Below, piece by piece: positions 51,101 through 60,400 of a stretch of 64,000 nucleotides of DNA; positions within the stretch are counted from its first letter, which is position 1, and the number at the start of each line of letters is the position of its first letter. The notes under the pieces were generated by a model. The model had not been told where the DNA came from and made no database searches. It saw nothing but the letters and a program-made list of their open reading frames with translations. Position numbers and translations under genes: made by a program. This DNA is from Lentisphaerae bacterium ADurb.Bin242. GTDB taxonomy: Bacteria > Verrucomicrobiota > Lentisphaeria > Victivallales > UBA1829. The stretch spans positions 39,685 through 103,684 of the forward strand of contig MWCA01000006.1 of NCBI GenBank assembly GCA_002069785.1, in the 5' to 3' direction.

Positions 51101-53817
51101 GGGAAGGGAGGCACGGCTTTCAGTTTCGCGGCGAGGGTTGCGTTTTCCTCCTTCTGCGAATCGAGGGCGGCGGTCAGCCTGGCGGTTTCCTCTTTGCGGG
51201 AGGAGAGCGCGGCGGTCAGCTTCGCATTTTGACTTTTCTGATCGGCCAGTTCCCCGGCGAGCTTCGCATTTTCAGTCTTCTGTGAATTTGCCTCCGCGGT
51301 GACTTTCAGGCTTTCCTCTTTTTGGGAGGCAAGAGAGGCAGCGAGTTTGGTATTTTCCTCTTTCTGTGAGGCAAGAGAGGCGGCGAATTTGGCTTGATCG
51401 CCTTTCTGTGAATCGAGGGCGGCGGTCAGTCTGGCGGTTTCCTCTTTTTGGGAGGCAAGAGAGGCGGTGAGTTTGGCATTTTCCTCTTTCTGTGAGGAGA
51501 GGGCGACGATCAGCTTGGCGTTGTTGCTTTTCTGGTCGGTGAGGGCTTCGGTGAGCTTGACATTTTCCTCTTTCCGGGAGTTGGCGGAATCGGCGAGTTT
51601 CGCGTTTTCCGCTTTCTGGGAATCGAGGGCGGCGATCAGCTTGGCGTTGCTGCTTTTCTGGTTAAGAAGTTCCGCGGTGAGCTTGGCATTGTTGCTTTTC
51701 TGGTCGGTGAGGGCTTCGGTGAGCTTGGCGTTGTTACTTTTCTGGTCAAGAAGTTCCGCGGTGAGCTTGGTGTTTTCCTCTTTCCGGGAGTTGGCGGAAT
51801 CAGCAAGTTTCGCATTTTCCGCTTTCTGTGAATCGAAGGCGGCGATCAACTTGGCATTTCTGCTTTTCTGGTCGAGAAGTTCCACGGTGAGTTTGGTGTT
51901 TTCCTCTTTCCGGGAGTTCAGGGAGGCCAGGAGACCGGAATTTTCTTCCGTGCGGGTCTTTAACGCGGCGGCCAGCCGAGCGTTCTCTTCGTTCTGTGCG
52001 TTCATGGACGCGGCAAGTTTCGAGACCTCATCTTTTTGAGCGGCAAAGGCTTCCGTCAGTTTGGCATTTTCCCCTTTTACCCGTTCGAGAGTGGCGGCAA
52101 GGGCGGCGGATTCCGCTTTCCGGCTTTCGAGAGAAGCGGCGAGGGCGGCTTTTTCGGCCGTATGGGCGGTCTGTGCGACGTCAAGGGCCGCTTTGGAGGA
52201 GGCGGCCTGCGCCTCGAGGGTTTTGGCGGCGTGCGCTTCGAGGGTTTTGGTGGCGGCAAGGGCGCTCTGGAGCCTGCTTTCCGCCGCCGCGAGCTTCGCC
52301 TGGAGCTGAACCACGTTTCCGGGGGCTTTCAGTTGGGTATTTTCATCCTGAACCTGTTTCAGGGAGGCGGCGAGCTGCTCCATTTCCTTTTTCTGGTCGG
52401 CGAGTTGCTTCCGGAGGCTGTCATAAAGCTGGTCGTTGACTTTCGACGCAAAGAGGTTTCGTTCCCCGGTGATCTTTTCGAGGTTTTTCTGGAGGGCGGC
52501 TTTTTCGGATTCCGCTTTTTTCAGGGAGGCCTCGAGTTCACCGTACTGTTTGGAAATGGAGTCGTTGGCCTTGGCGAAGTCGTTGCGCTGTTCGATGTTG
52601 ACGACGAGGTCCTTCTTGAGTTTGGCGACATTTTCGCTGAGTTCGGAAATCCGGGATTCCTGTTTGGAGCGTTCCTCCTTGAGGACGGCCATTTCGCGTT
52701 TCAGGAAATCATTGTCCTTGCGCAGAGAGGCGGCTTCCTCTTCGATTTTGCGGGCGGCGTCGCCGGCGGAGACCTGTCCCGTCCGGAGTTTTCTTGCTTC
52801 GGCGACGGACTCATTGTATTGCCGGGTGGTTTCCTGGAGTTTGGCATTCAGGGAAGCCAGATTGTTTTCCGCCGTTTTGAGGGAGTCCGTCATGGATTTG
52901 ATCTTTTCGGCATTCTGGGAAAGGACATTTTCCGTGGTTTTGAGACTGGCGGTGTATTTCCGGTTCAGTTCCGCGAAAGCATCGTCCCGCCTGGCTTTCT
53001 CGGCGAAGAGGGCTTTCAGGCGCTCCTCGAGCTGGGCGTATTCGGTGGAACGGTCGCGGAACGCCTTGGCGTAAGCGGCGCTTTTGCCCTGTTCGGCGGA
53101 AAGGAGCCGTTCCAGTTCGGCGGCGCGGGGCGTGGCTTTTTTCTGTTCTTCCTGAAGTTTTTCAAACTGGAGCTTGAGGGCGGCCAGCTGCTTGTCGAGC
53201 TGGTCGCGTTCTTCCATAAGTCCCTTGATCTGTTTGATGGCGGATTCCCCGCGTTCGGCGTCGGGCCGGAGTTTGGTCAATTCCGACTGGAGGTTTTCGA
53301 TCTGTTTTTTCCGGAGTTCATTTTCCTGCATGACTTTCTTGAGATGCTCGTCGAAGGCCTGGCGTTCGGCGGCATCCTGCTTGGAAGAGGAAACGGCGGC
53401 GGTGGAAACGGATTCGGCGGGAACCTCTTCGCGCCGGGCTGTACGGCGGGCTTCATCGACGGCTTCTTCCGCTTTCTGTTTGGCGGAGACCAGACGGCGG
53501 CGGCAGAGGTTCAGGCGGTATTCGATGACGCTGCGGTTCCACTGGGGGTTCTGTTTCTGGACTTCGCTGAACGAGTCCAGGGATTTCTGGTACAGGGGAA
53601 CGGCCTCGGCATACTTGCCGGAGATCATCTTCATTTCGCCTTTTTCATAGAATTCAAAGCCCTGGCGCCAGATATCCCAGAGTTCGCGGGAAACCCGTTT
53701 GTCGGGCGTGCTCATGGGACGGTCTCCCTGGGCGCTGGCTTCCGGCGTGCAAATCAGCGCTGAACTCAGGAAGAAGAGGAAGATCAACCCGTTCAGCAGA
53801 AGTGTTCTCATATTCAT
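48121..53817 (-). CDS. Giant exported coiled-coil protein with terminal TPR-like segments
   Basis: 1898 residues. Signal peptide MNMRTLLLNGLIFLFFLSS... with an ASA-Q cleavage site near residue 29. Residues about 45-110 contain a TPR-like helix pair (GFEFYEKGEMKMISGKYAEAVPLYQKSLDSF). From about 115 to 1780 it is almost uninterrupted coiled coil, rich in Lys/Glu/Ala with leucines at heptad positions, including two blocks of near-exact 14-residue repeats. The C terminus returns to TPR-like repeats (DLGMALWHYWRAADMGNRPEPYFALARLHLKRKERDSALKAYEKALLYGG). Function unknown; a periplasmic scaffold or envelope spacer is inference. GGAGGATTG precedes the ATG, three bases after hflX. Confidence 0.85.
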   Translation of the reverse strand: MNMRTLLLNGLIFLFFLSSALICTPEASAQGDRPMSTPDKRVSRELWDIWRQGFEFYEKGEMKMISGKYAEAVPLYQKSLDSFSEVQKQNPQWNRSVIEYRLNLCRRRLVSAKQKAEEAVDEARRTARREEVPAESVSTAAVSSSKQDAAERQAFDEHLKKVMQENELRKKQIENLQSELTKLRPDAERGESAIKQIKGLMEERDQLDKQLAALKLQFEKLQEEQKKATPRAAELERLLSAEQGKSAAYAKAFRDRSTEYAQLEERLKALFAEKARRDDAFAELNRKYTASLKTTENVLSQNAEKIKSMTDSLKTAENNLASLNAKLQETTRQYNESVAEARKLRTGQVSAGDAARKIEEEAASLRKDNDFLKREMAVLKEERSKQESRISELSENVAKLKKDLVVNIEQRNDFAKANDSISKQYGELEASLKKAESEKAALQKNLEKITGERNLFASKVNDQLYDSLRKQLADQKKEMEQLAASLKQVQDENTQLKAPGNVVQLQAKLAAAESRLQSALAATKTLEAHAAKTLEAQAASSKAALDVAQTAHTAEKAALAASLESRKAESAALAATLERVKGENAKLTEAFAAQKDEVSKLAASMNAQNEENARLAAALKTRTEENSGLLASLNSRKEENTKLTVELLDQKSRNAKLIAAFDSQKAENAKLADSANSRKEENTKLTAELLDQKSNNAKLTEALTDQKSNNAKLTAELLNQKSSNAKLIAALDSQKAENAKLADSANSRKEENVKLTEALTDQKSNNAKLIVALSSQKEENAKLTASLASQKEETARLTAALDSQKGDQAKFAASLASQKEENTKLAASLASQKEESLKVTAEANSQKTENAKLAGELADQKSQNAKLTAALSSRKEETARLTAALDSQKEENATLAAKLKAVPPFPTEELAQLKSKLIIAEKSSAELSLANSGMKSEIERLKNQLIALSNKDTSPATKLATLTGEIKTLNEKLAASEKQAQTLSTEKTRLEAEIARLNSIPVTVREVVPPALEKELAALKQDAIQKTVLQKNLETVKSELDTARNRLASSGKELSMLQSRLSASEKELTAAKASLVSNEKELTAAKAALVSNEKESAAAKAALHTREQELAAAKTALHTREQELAAAKENLTAKEKILTSTAPKLDDTAKELTAAKATLHTREQELATTKAALASHVKELTAAKAAIDAREQELNVTKSTLASHEKELAAAKAAIGVREQELATTKTALASQEKELAAAKATIGAREQELNVTKSTLASQEKETAALKTRLESSEKERNTVQETLSAKEKILAAAAPKLEDTEKELAAAKTSLATHEKELAAAKQDLTLRTQELNTLKTRLASSEKELADSKNTVAAVNTELASAKTRLTVSETDLAGSRKSASDAGSELTAAKAQLAAAGSELTAAKAQLATAGSELAAARKLLAAREKTLLDVNRELTVARNGVQETAAEKTRLEKEIETMKATLPTEKEYADMKAARAKAEQEIKRIGYQKNALESNIAKLQEKLGSTQAALENVRKIVLAREEDIARLRESLTDYKATQAKLAQTETAVTEAKAETKLVMKNAAESEARLKEELKKNTELLFQQREENTKFKYAIRDLTEKRVKQEAELARSAAEIDNLKKQLEKALSEEEKVLLKKRIADLAADMKKMADASEDELVKELANKNFALNEILSEQLNYKSEMKKLSRSIEVYRVQAVRQKEIADKAEDAAKVAAYDARRSRAELKMLRADIEDGVVKVPSSQLASVRKRSDSSVTVSGIETPAPARENTAAKLIEEVKTKEKQAPEEAKVKEKQAPPEVPKTAQTKTVPPDAADKEYKDAMEQGAASEKSGDLGMALWHYWRAADMGNRPEPYFALARLHLKRKERDSALKAYEKALLYGGRRDAALEKDIKTK
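49525..50640 (-). repeat. 42-bp repeat block B in the coiled-coil gene
   Basis: Roughly 26 units of 14 codons coding for variants of (A)SxEKELAAAKxxL / HTREQELAAAKxAL, residues about 1060-1431. Within it the segment AKEKILTSTAPKLDDTAKEL recurs as AKEKILAAAAPKLEDTEKEL, showing a longer-range duplication. Confidence 0.8.
51120..52140 (-). repeat. 42-bp repeat block A in the coiled-coil gene
   Basis: About 24 units of 14 codons coding for variants of xSQKEENAKLTAxL, residues about 560-900. Several adjacent units are nearly identical at the DNA level (for instance LLDQKSNNAKLT and DSQKAENAKLADSANSRKEEN recur), which implies recent expansion or conversion. Confidence 0.82.
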
Positions 53818-53820
53818 TTT

Positions 53821-55155
53821 TCAATCCTCCGTCGGTAAAGAGTCCGTGTCTGAAGTCGAAGAACGGACAAACTCCGCAAGTTTGCGGGCCAGTTCCCGGG
53901 ACAGTTCGGCGGTGGCCAGAAACGTGCCGTCATCCGTCCAGGAAGACTCGCGGATTTGTCCTTTCTCATGAAGCAATGCGATAATATCCGGCCTGGAGGC
54001 CGGAATTTCAAGCCGGAAAATGAAAGTTTGCCGCCGGGCGTGCATGGAAATCGCCTGAAGCAGCCGGTCGAGGCCTTCTTTTTCGGTGCAGGAGATGAAA
54101 ATGCCGTCCGGCGCGGCGGCGCGGATTTGTGCGCGGACGACCGGGTCTTTCTGGAGATCGCACTTATTGAAAGCCACGATCATCGGCTTGTCCGCGGCGT
54201 TCAGTTCGTTCAGGACGGACAAGGTCGTTTCCCAGTGGGAATGCACATACGGGCTGGAGATGTCGAGCACGAGGAGGATGAAGTCCGCGAGGACCGCTTC
54301 CTCCAGCGTGGATTTGAACGCTTCCACCAGCGAATGCGGAAGCTTGCGGACAAATCCGACCGTATCGGTAAGAAGCACTTCGGTCTTGTCCGGGAGGACC
54401 AGCCGCCGTGTGGTGGGGTCGAGGGTGGCGAACAGCTTGTTTTCCACCAGGACGTCCGAACCCGTGAGCGTGTTGAGCAGCGTGGACTTTCCGGCGTTCG
54501 TGTAGCCGATGATGGCACAGTTGGAAACCGGTCCGCGGAGACGCTCCTTGCGCTGGGTGGCGCGGCGGCTCCGGACCCGTTCGAGCTCCTCCTCCAGGAT
54601 ATCGATTTTCTTTTTGACCATGCGCCGGTCGTATTCGATCTGTTTTTCGCCTTCGCCGCGGGTGCCGAGCGCGCCGCCGCGCTGTCTCGAAAGATGGGAC
54701 CATGCGCCGGTCAGGCGCGGAAGATAGTAGCGGTTCCGGGCCAGTTCGACTTGAAGGACCGCTTCCTTGGTGTGCGCGCGCCGGGCGAAGATGTCCAGGA
54801 TGACCTCCTGCCGGTCGTAGACCTCCATGGAACAGGCTTTTTCGATATTGCGCTGCTGGGAAGGTCCCAGTTCGCAGTCGAAGATCAGGAGGGAGGCTCC
54901 GCGCGAGGCGGCGTTCTGGCGGATCTCCTCCAGCTTTCCGGACCCGACATAGAATTTCGGATTGATCTTGCGGAGGGGCGCGACCATTTCCCCGCAGACG
55001 GGGAGCCCGAGGGTGTTGACCAGCTCCCGCAGTTCCTCCAGATACTCCCTGGCGGCGGCAAAGGAGGAGTGCTGTTCCAGGACCCCTACCAGATAGGCCG
55101 GGGGCGGAGCTTCCGAGGGATCTTTTTCTTTGCGGTTTTCGTCTGGAATTGTCAT
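53821..55155 (-). CDS. hflX: GTPase HflX
   Basis: Ribosome-splitting GTPase of 444 residues. N-terminal HflX domain (KFYVGSGKLEEIRQNA, LIFDCELGPSQQRNIEKACS), coiled linker, then the G domain: GYTNAGKSTLLN (G1), DTVGFVRKLPHSLVEAFKSTLEE (G3), NKCD (G4). Starts directly after the pgsA stop with no clear Shine-Dalgarno, so it is likely translated by coupling. Confidence 0.96.
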   Translation of the reverse strand: MTIPDENRKEKDPSEAPPPAYLVGVLEQHSSFAAAREYLEELRELVNTLGLPVCGEMVAPLRKINPKFYVGSGKLEEIRQNAASRGASLLIFDCELGPSQQRNIEKACSMEVYDRQEVILDIFARRAHTKEAVLQVELARNRYYLPRLTGAWSHLSRQRGGALGTRGEGEKQIEYDRRMVKKKIDILEEELERVRSRRATQRKERLRGPVSNCAIIGYTNAGKSTLLNTLTGSDVLVENKLFATLDPTTRRLVLPDKTEVLLTDTVGFVRKLPHSLVEAFKSTLEEAVLADFILLVLDISSPYVHSHWETTLSVLNELNAADKPMIVAFNKCDLQKDPVVRAQIRAAAPDGIFISCTEKEGLDRLLQAISMHARRQTFIFRLEIPASRPDIIALLHEKGQIRESSWTDDGTFLATAELSRELARKLAEFVRSSTSDTDSLPTED

Positions 55156-55767
55156 TTAAAACTTGTTTTGAAAGAGTTTATAGTTTTTGACGAAATAAGA
55201 GGCTCCGGAATAGATCGTGAAGAATGTGACCGCGAGAAGAATGCAGTACCATGCGACCCAGATCGTCGGATGGAAGATGTTGAAGCCGAAAAGGCGGACC
55301 CAGCCGGCGCCGCCGATCAGCAGGGCAAGCATCTGAAACGCGGTCTTGAACTTGCCGGACTTGTCGGCGGCGATGACGACGCCGTCGCTGATGGCGAGAA
55401 GCCGGAGTCCCGTCACGAGGAATTCACGCGACAGCACGACCACCACGATCCAGGCCGGGATGATCCGGTAGTCCGCCAGCATGATGAAGACCGCCGCAAT
55501 GAAAATTTTGTCCGCCACGGGGTCCATCAGCCGTCCGAAGTCACTTTCGCACTTGTATTTTCGGGCGATCTTGCCGTCCAGGAAGTCGGTCAACCCGGCC
55601 AGGACCGCGATGATGAAGGCGATCATGTGGCAGGCATCCGATACCTCGTCCGGGATTTTGACGAAGTTGATCTTGTCGGCGGAAATATTGGCGAAGACCA
55701 CAAAGATGAAGATCATGACGATCCGGCTGATGGTCAATAGGTTCGGCAGATTTTTGATGAAACTCAT
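55156..55767 (-). CDS. pgsA: CDP-diacylglycerol-glycerol-3-phosphate 3-phosphatidyltransferase
   Basis: First committed step of phosphatidylglycerol synthesis in the inner membrane. 203 residues, several membrane helices, and the CDP-alcohol phosphotransferase motif DFLDGKIARKYKCESDFGRLMDPVADK (D-x2-DG-x2-AR...D-x3-D form), starting MSFIKNLPNLLTISRI. 14 bases after rimO. Confidence 0.94.
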   Translation of the reverse strand: MSFIKNLPNLLTISRIVMIFIFVVFANISADKINFVKIPDEVSDACHMIAFIIAVLAGLTDFLDGKIARKYKCESDFGRLMDPVADKIFIAAVFIMLADYRIIPAWIVVVVLSREFLVTGLRLLAISDGVVIAADKSGKFKTAFQMLALLIGGAGWVRLFGFNIFHPTIWVAWYCILLAVTFFTIYSGASYFVKNYKLFQNKF

Positions 55768-55781
55768 AGGTCTGTTTTCCT

Positions 55782-57149
55782 TCAGGGAACAGTTGCTTCG
55801 ATTTCGTATTCGGAGGCCTGGATCACGGCGGCGCGGACGATTTCCCCCTGTCCGACCGGCCGCCGGGTCCGGAGGGATACCCGGTTGTCGATGTCCGGCG
55901 CGTCGAACAGGGTCCGTCCGACTGCCCTGGAACGGCTGACAACTTCATCCACAATCACATCCGTTTCCTTCCCGACCAGGGCGCGGTTGTTCTCCAGAGA
56001 GATGCTCTTCTGGAGTTCCAGCAGGGCTCCGCGCCGTTTTTCCGCCAGGGCGGGGGACACCTGATTCGGGAGCTCCGCCGCGGGCGTGCCTTCTTCTTTC
56101 GAGTAGGCGAAGACCCCGAGTCGTTCGAACCGGGTCTCCCTGACGAAGTCCAGCAGTTTCCGGAAATCCGTTTCCGTTTCACCGGGGAAACCTGTCAGCA
56201 GGGTGGTCCGTATGGAATAGCCGATGGCGCGGATTTCGGAAACGACCTCGCGGGTCCGCTTCTCGAAGACTTTGCGGTTCATGGCGCGCAGAACCGGGTC
56301 CGCGATGTGCTGAACCGGCATTTCCACGCAGCGGATCAGATGGGCGGATTCCGCCAGGGCGTCCAGCAGTTCCGGCGTGACGCTGGCCGGGTGGAGATAC
56401 ATCAGGCGAATCCGGAAATCCCCCGGCAGCTTGTCCAGCTTGCGGAGAAGTCCGGCCAGACCGGGCTTCCCGTAGGCGTCCCGCCCGAACGCGCCGCTGT
56501 CCTGGGCGATCAGGATGAGCTCCTTCACGCCGGATTCGAGCAGCGCTCCGGCCTCCTTGACCACCGAGTCGGCCGTTCTGGAACGCAGCGGGCCGCGGAT
56601 GGACGGAATCATGCAGTAGGCGCAATGGTTGTCGCAGCCGTCCGCGATCTTGAGGTAGGCATAATGCTGCGGGGTGAGCTGGATGCGCGGCGTTTCATGG
56701 GAATACAGATATTTCGGAGATGGGTGTTTTTCCGGAGTGTACGGGACGCCGTTCAACAGGGAAAGGGCGATTTTTCCGGCATCGGCGGCGGAATCGATGG
56801 GAATCCAGGCGTCGACGAACGGAAATCCGGCAAGGTCCTCCTTTTTGGCCCATTCGACGAAACAGCCAGCGACGAGGACCCGGCGGCCTTTCTTTTTCCG
56901 TTTCCAGCTTTTCAGCAACTGGATGACGGACGACGCCTCCTTCCGCGCCTCCCGGAGAAACGCGCAAGTATTGACAAATTGAATGTCCGCGCTTTCATCG
57001 TCCGCGGCGAGGCCGAATCCCGCGCAGAGAAAGGAGGCGGACGCCAGTTCCGTATCGACGAAATTCTTGGGGCATCCCAGGCTGGTGATCCGGACCATGC
57101 CGTGAAATTCGGGCTCATCCGCAGTGTTTTTTTTTGCTTTTCCGCTCAA
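55782..57149 (-). CDS. rimO: Ribosomal protein uS12 methylthiotransferase RimO
   Basis: Radical-SAM enzyme adding a methylthio group to Asp89 of S12; that Asp is present in the rpsL product of this window. 455 residues from a TTG start at 57149, supported by AGGAG eight bases upstream; an ATG at 57098 is the alternative. ITSLGCPKNFVDTE is the RimO (not MiaB) N-terminal signature; the SAM cluster is CDNHCAYCMIP; a C-terminal TRAM domain ends at VIQASEYEIEATVP. First gene of the nine-gene minus-strand run. Confidence 0.95.
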   Translation of the reverse strand: MSGKAKKNTADEPEFHGMVRITSLGCPKNFVDTELASASFLCAGFGLAADDESADIQFVNTCAFLREARKEASSVIQLLKSWKRKKKGRRVLVAGCFVEWAKKEDLAGFPFVDAWIPIDSAADAGKIALSLLNGVPYTPEKHPSPKYLYSHETPRIQLTPQHYAYLKIADGCDNHCAYCMIPSIRGPLRSRTADSVVKEAGALLESGVKELILIAQDSGAFGRDAYGKPGLAGLLRKLDKLPGDFRIRLMYLHPASVTPELLDALAESAHLIRCVEMPVQHIADPVLRAMNRKVFEKRTREVVSEIRAIGYSIRTTLLTGFPGETETDFRKLLDFVRETRFERLGVFAYSKEEGTPAAELPNQVSPALAEKRRGALLELQKSISLENNRALVGKETDVIVDEVVSRSRAVGRTLFDAPDIDNRVSLRTRRPVGQGEIVRAAVIQASEYEIEATVP

Positions 57150-57246
57150 GTTGAATCTCCTGATATGACAACACCCGTACTATAGCACGTTTTCCGCCGT
57201 TTCGCAATGCGGATGAATGGAATTTGTGGTTTTTTGTAAGGGTGCG

Positions 57247-57289
57247 CGGAGAGGCCGCCGGACCGGAGGCCGCCGGACCGGATTCTCCG
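57247..57289. repeat. 15-bp tandem duplication inside a hairpin
   Basis: AGGCCGCCGGACCGG occurs twice head-to-tail at 57252-57281, bounded by CGGAGA (57247-57252) and TCTCCG (57284-57289), which can pair. Lies in the divergent rimO-helicase gap. Confidence 0.6.
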
Positions 57290-57401
57290 AAAAATCGCAA
57301 CTTTTTTTGTTTCGACGCTTTATTTCTCTTTTTCCTGTGCTAGATTGCAATGATACCTGTAGTTTTTTGAAAGAATGCCGGTTCAGGGGCAGGAGGATAA
57401 A

Positions 57402-60400
57402 ATGAGCGAGAGTTTTGAAGCAAAGCTTGTGAAGAATTCCTCCGCGGAGAGCTTTCGGAAAGCCAAGCATCTTCTTCACGGAGGCGAACTTCTCTGCTGT
57501 CACGAGAGTGCGGCCAAGACGCTCCGCACCGTTTTCCGCGACTCCAAAGGGATCGTGACCCGCGTCGAAGTTTCGGGGTTTCCCTACGGTCCGTATTCCA
57601 CGGTCTGTTCCTGCGGAACCCTGACCCAGGGGCTCTGCCCCCATGGGGTCGCCGCCTGCCTGTATCATGCGAAATACACCATCAAGGACCGCTCCGCCAA
57701 GGAGGTGCTCCATGACGCTCCGGCCCAGTATGCGGGGCTGAAATTCTCCGGAATGCCCGAGCTCCTGACCCAGGTGCTGGCCCCGCAGACTGCCCAGGTG
57801 ACCATCACCGCCGATTCCGAATTCCCGCATGTCCCCAGCAAATGGGAGCGCACGATCTTCTCCCTGACCCTGACGCTGAGCGGACGGGAATACATCGGAA
57901 ACCTGAACAATCTCCGGCAGCTTCATTTCGGCAAGAACCTGGCGGCGTCCCTGAAGCTGGACTCCTTTTCGCTCCAGGACCGCCAGATCATCCGTTTCCT
58001 GGCGATCAACGCGCAGCAGGAAGGTTCCCGCCTCTCGCTGGACGCGGAGCAGACCGCCGAATTTTTCCATTGCCTGGTCGGCTATCAGAATTTCACGCGG
58101 CTCGGGGAGAAGGTGGTGATCCACGGCGATCCGGCCGAGCCGGTCGTGATGGTCGAACGGGTCCGCGGCGGGTGCATCCTCCGTTCCGCCGTGATCGTGA
58201 AAGGGTCGCCCCTCCCGCTCAAGGATGTGAAGGTCATCACCGGACGCGCCGGCTGCTGGATGGGCATGCTGGGCGAATACTGGTGGATTCCCGCCCAGAT
58301 GGATGTGGCATGGCTGCGCAACTTCCTCCGCACCACGGTCCAGCCCTGCGATGCCAAGGCGGCGAAGCTCCTGATCGCCTACAAGAATTCCCTGCCGTTC
58401 AAACTGATCGTGACCGGCAGCGTCAAGGTCAAGGAACGGAAGGTCAAGCCGTGCTACCAGGCCTCCCTCAACGCCAACTCCGAACTGGAGCTGGAAATCC
58501 TGTTCGATTACGGCGGACACCTCTGCAAGGCGGACCAGTCGCGTCTGGCTTCGTCCGGCGGACAGTTCTGGAAGCGCAATACCCGCGAGGAAGAACAGCT
58601 GGTCCGGGAACTGGTCAACTTCGGTTTTGAAATGCTCTCCGGGAGCTCCTCGGCGGACGGCGAGACCCGTCTGATCCTCCGGGACCGCGAGGCGGTCGGC
58701 GCGTTCATCGACGAGCTGGTCCCCCAATGGCTCTCTTGCGGACGCGAGTTCCTGCTCAGTTCCGAACTGGCGAATCTTTGCGGAGATTCCGGAAAACTTG
58801 CCATCCGGACGGAACTTCTCTCCGAGAACGGCGACGGATACGAGATCGCCGTTGAATTGAGCGCCTCTTCGGCGCCGGTTCCCTGGCGCGACCTGGTGTC
58901 CGCCGCGCGCAACAATGAACTGTTCATCGCCAATGCGCCGAACCGCTTCATCAAGGTTCCGCGTGCGTTGCGCAACCTCGCGCTGGCCATGAGCGAAACC
59001 GCCCTTCCGAAAAATGTTCGTCCCGAAGGAGAGGCCGCCCCTGTTTTGCACGACATTCTCTGTCTGCCGCGTCCGGCGGCCGTCCACTGGGCCGAGCTGG
59101 GGGCGGAGATTCCCGGAGCCGTTCCGCTGGAGTTCCTGCGCCTGAAGGCCGACATGGAATTTGCCGCGAAGGAAGCACTCGCCGGAACACTTGCCCTCGA
59201 CAATCCGCTGTTCCGGGGAAACCTCCGGAAATATCAGCAGGCGGGCGTCCTCTGGATGAAGACGCTGGGCCGCCGTGGCTACAACCTGATCCTCGCCGAC
59301 GAAATGGGGCTTGGAAAAACGGTGCAGACCCTTTCGCTGCTGGCGTCCGACAAGGCCGCCCATCTGCCCGCGCTGGTACTGTGTCCCACCAGCCTTCTGG
59401 AGAACTGGGTGCGGGAGGCGGAGAAATTCGTGCCTTCCCTCAAAGTCCTGGCCATCACCGGGCCGGACCGGGCGAAATTCTGGGAAAACGCTCTCTTCCA
59501 TGACATCTGCGTGTCCTCCTATGCCCTGGTCAAGCGGGACGCGGAGCTTGTCCGCAACCTTCGTTTCAAGTATCTGATTCTGGACGAGGCGCAGCACATC
59601 AAGAATCCCTCCACGGGCAACTCCCAGATATGCAAGTCCATTTCCGCGGACCACAGGCTGGTGCTGACCGGCACCCCGCTGGAAAATTCCCCGGAAGACC
59701 TGTGGTCCATCTTCGACTTCCTTCATCCCGGAATCCTGGGGACGCTTGCTTCCTTCCGCCGGAAATACATCAATCCGGTGTCCGCGCCGGATTCCCGGGC
59801 GGAGCTCTCCGCCCGGATCTCCCCGTTCATCCTCCGCCGGAAAAAGGCGGAAGTCTATACGGAAATCCCGCCGAAGACCGAACAGCTTCTCTACTGCGAG
59901 ATGGAGGAAGGGCAGCGCACCCTGTACGACCAGTTCCTTTCCGAAAGCCGCAGCAAATTCCAGCGGCTCCGGGCGGGGGACACCCAGATCTCCCGGTTCG
60001 ATGTGCTTTCCTCCCTTCTCCGGATGCGTCAGGTCTGCTGCGATCCGGCCCTTCTGCCGGACTACGGAGAAGTCCGCTCCGCCAAGATGGAGCTCCTCAA
60101 GGAACTGTTGCTGGAAACCATCGACAGCGGACACAAGGTTCTGCTGTTCAGCCAGTTCACTTCCCTTCTGGCGATCGTCCGTCAGTGGCTGGACGCGGAA
60201 TCCATCCGCTATGAATATCTGGATGGTTCCACCCATGACCGCATGGAGCGGGTGGATTCCTTCAACAACACCCCCGAGATTCCGCTTTTCCTCCTGAGCC
60301 TGAAAGCCGGCGGGCTGGGACTGAACCTGACTTCCGCCGACACCGTGATCCTCTACGATCCGTGGTGGAATCCCGCCGCCGAGGCGCAGGCCACCGACCG

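Noticed and set aside
48115..51285. 1056-codon plus-strand open frame rich in Gly, Phe and Arg
   Set aside because: It mirrors the repetitive coiled-coil gene on the minus strand; its periodicity follows the 42-bp repeats. No start signal.
48121..53817. Possibility of a CRISPR array or DNA satellite in the repeat-rich part
   Set aside because: The repeats keep a codon frame, vary mostly at tolerated positions and have no spacers; they encode coiled coil.
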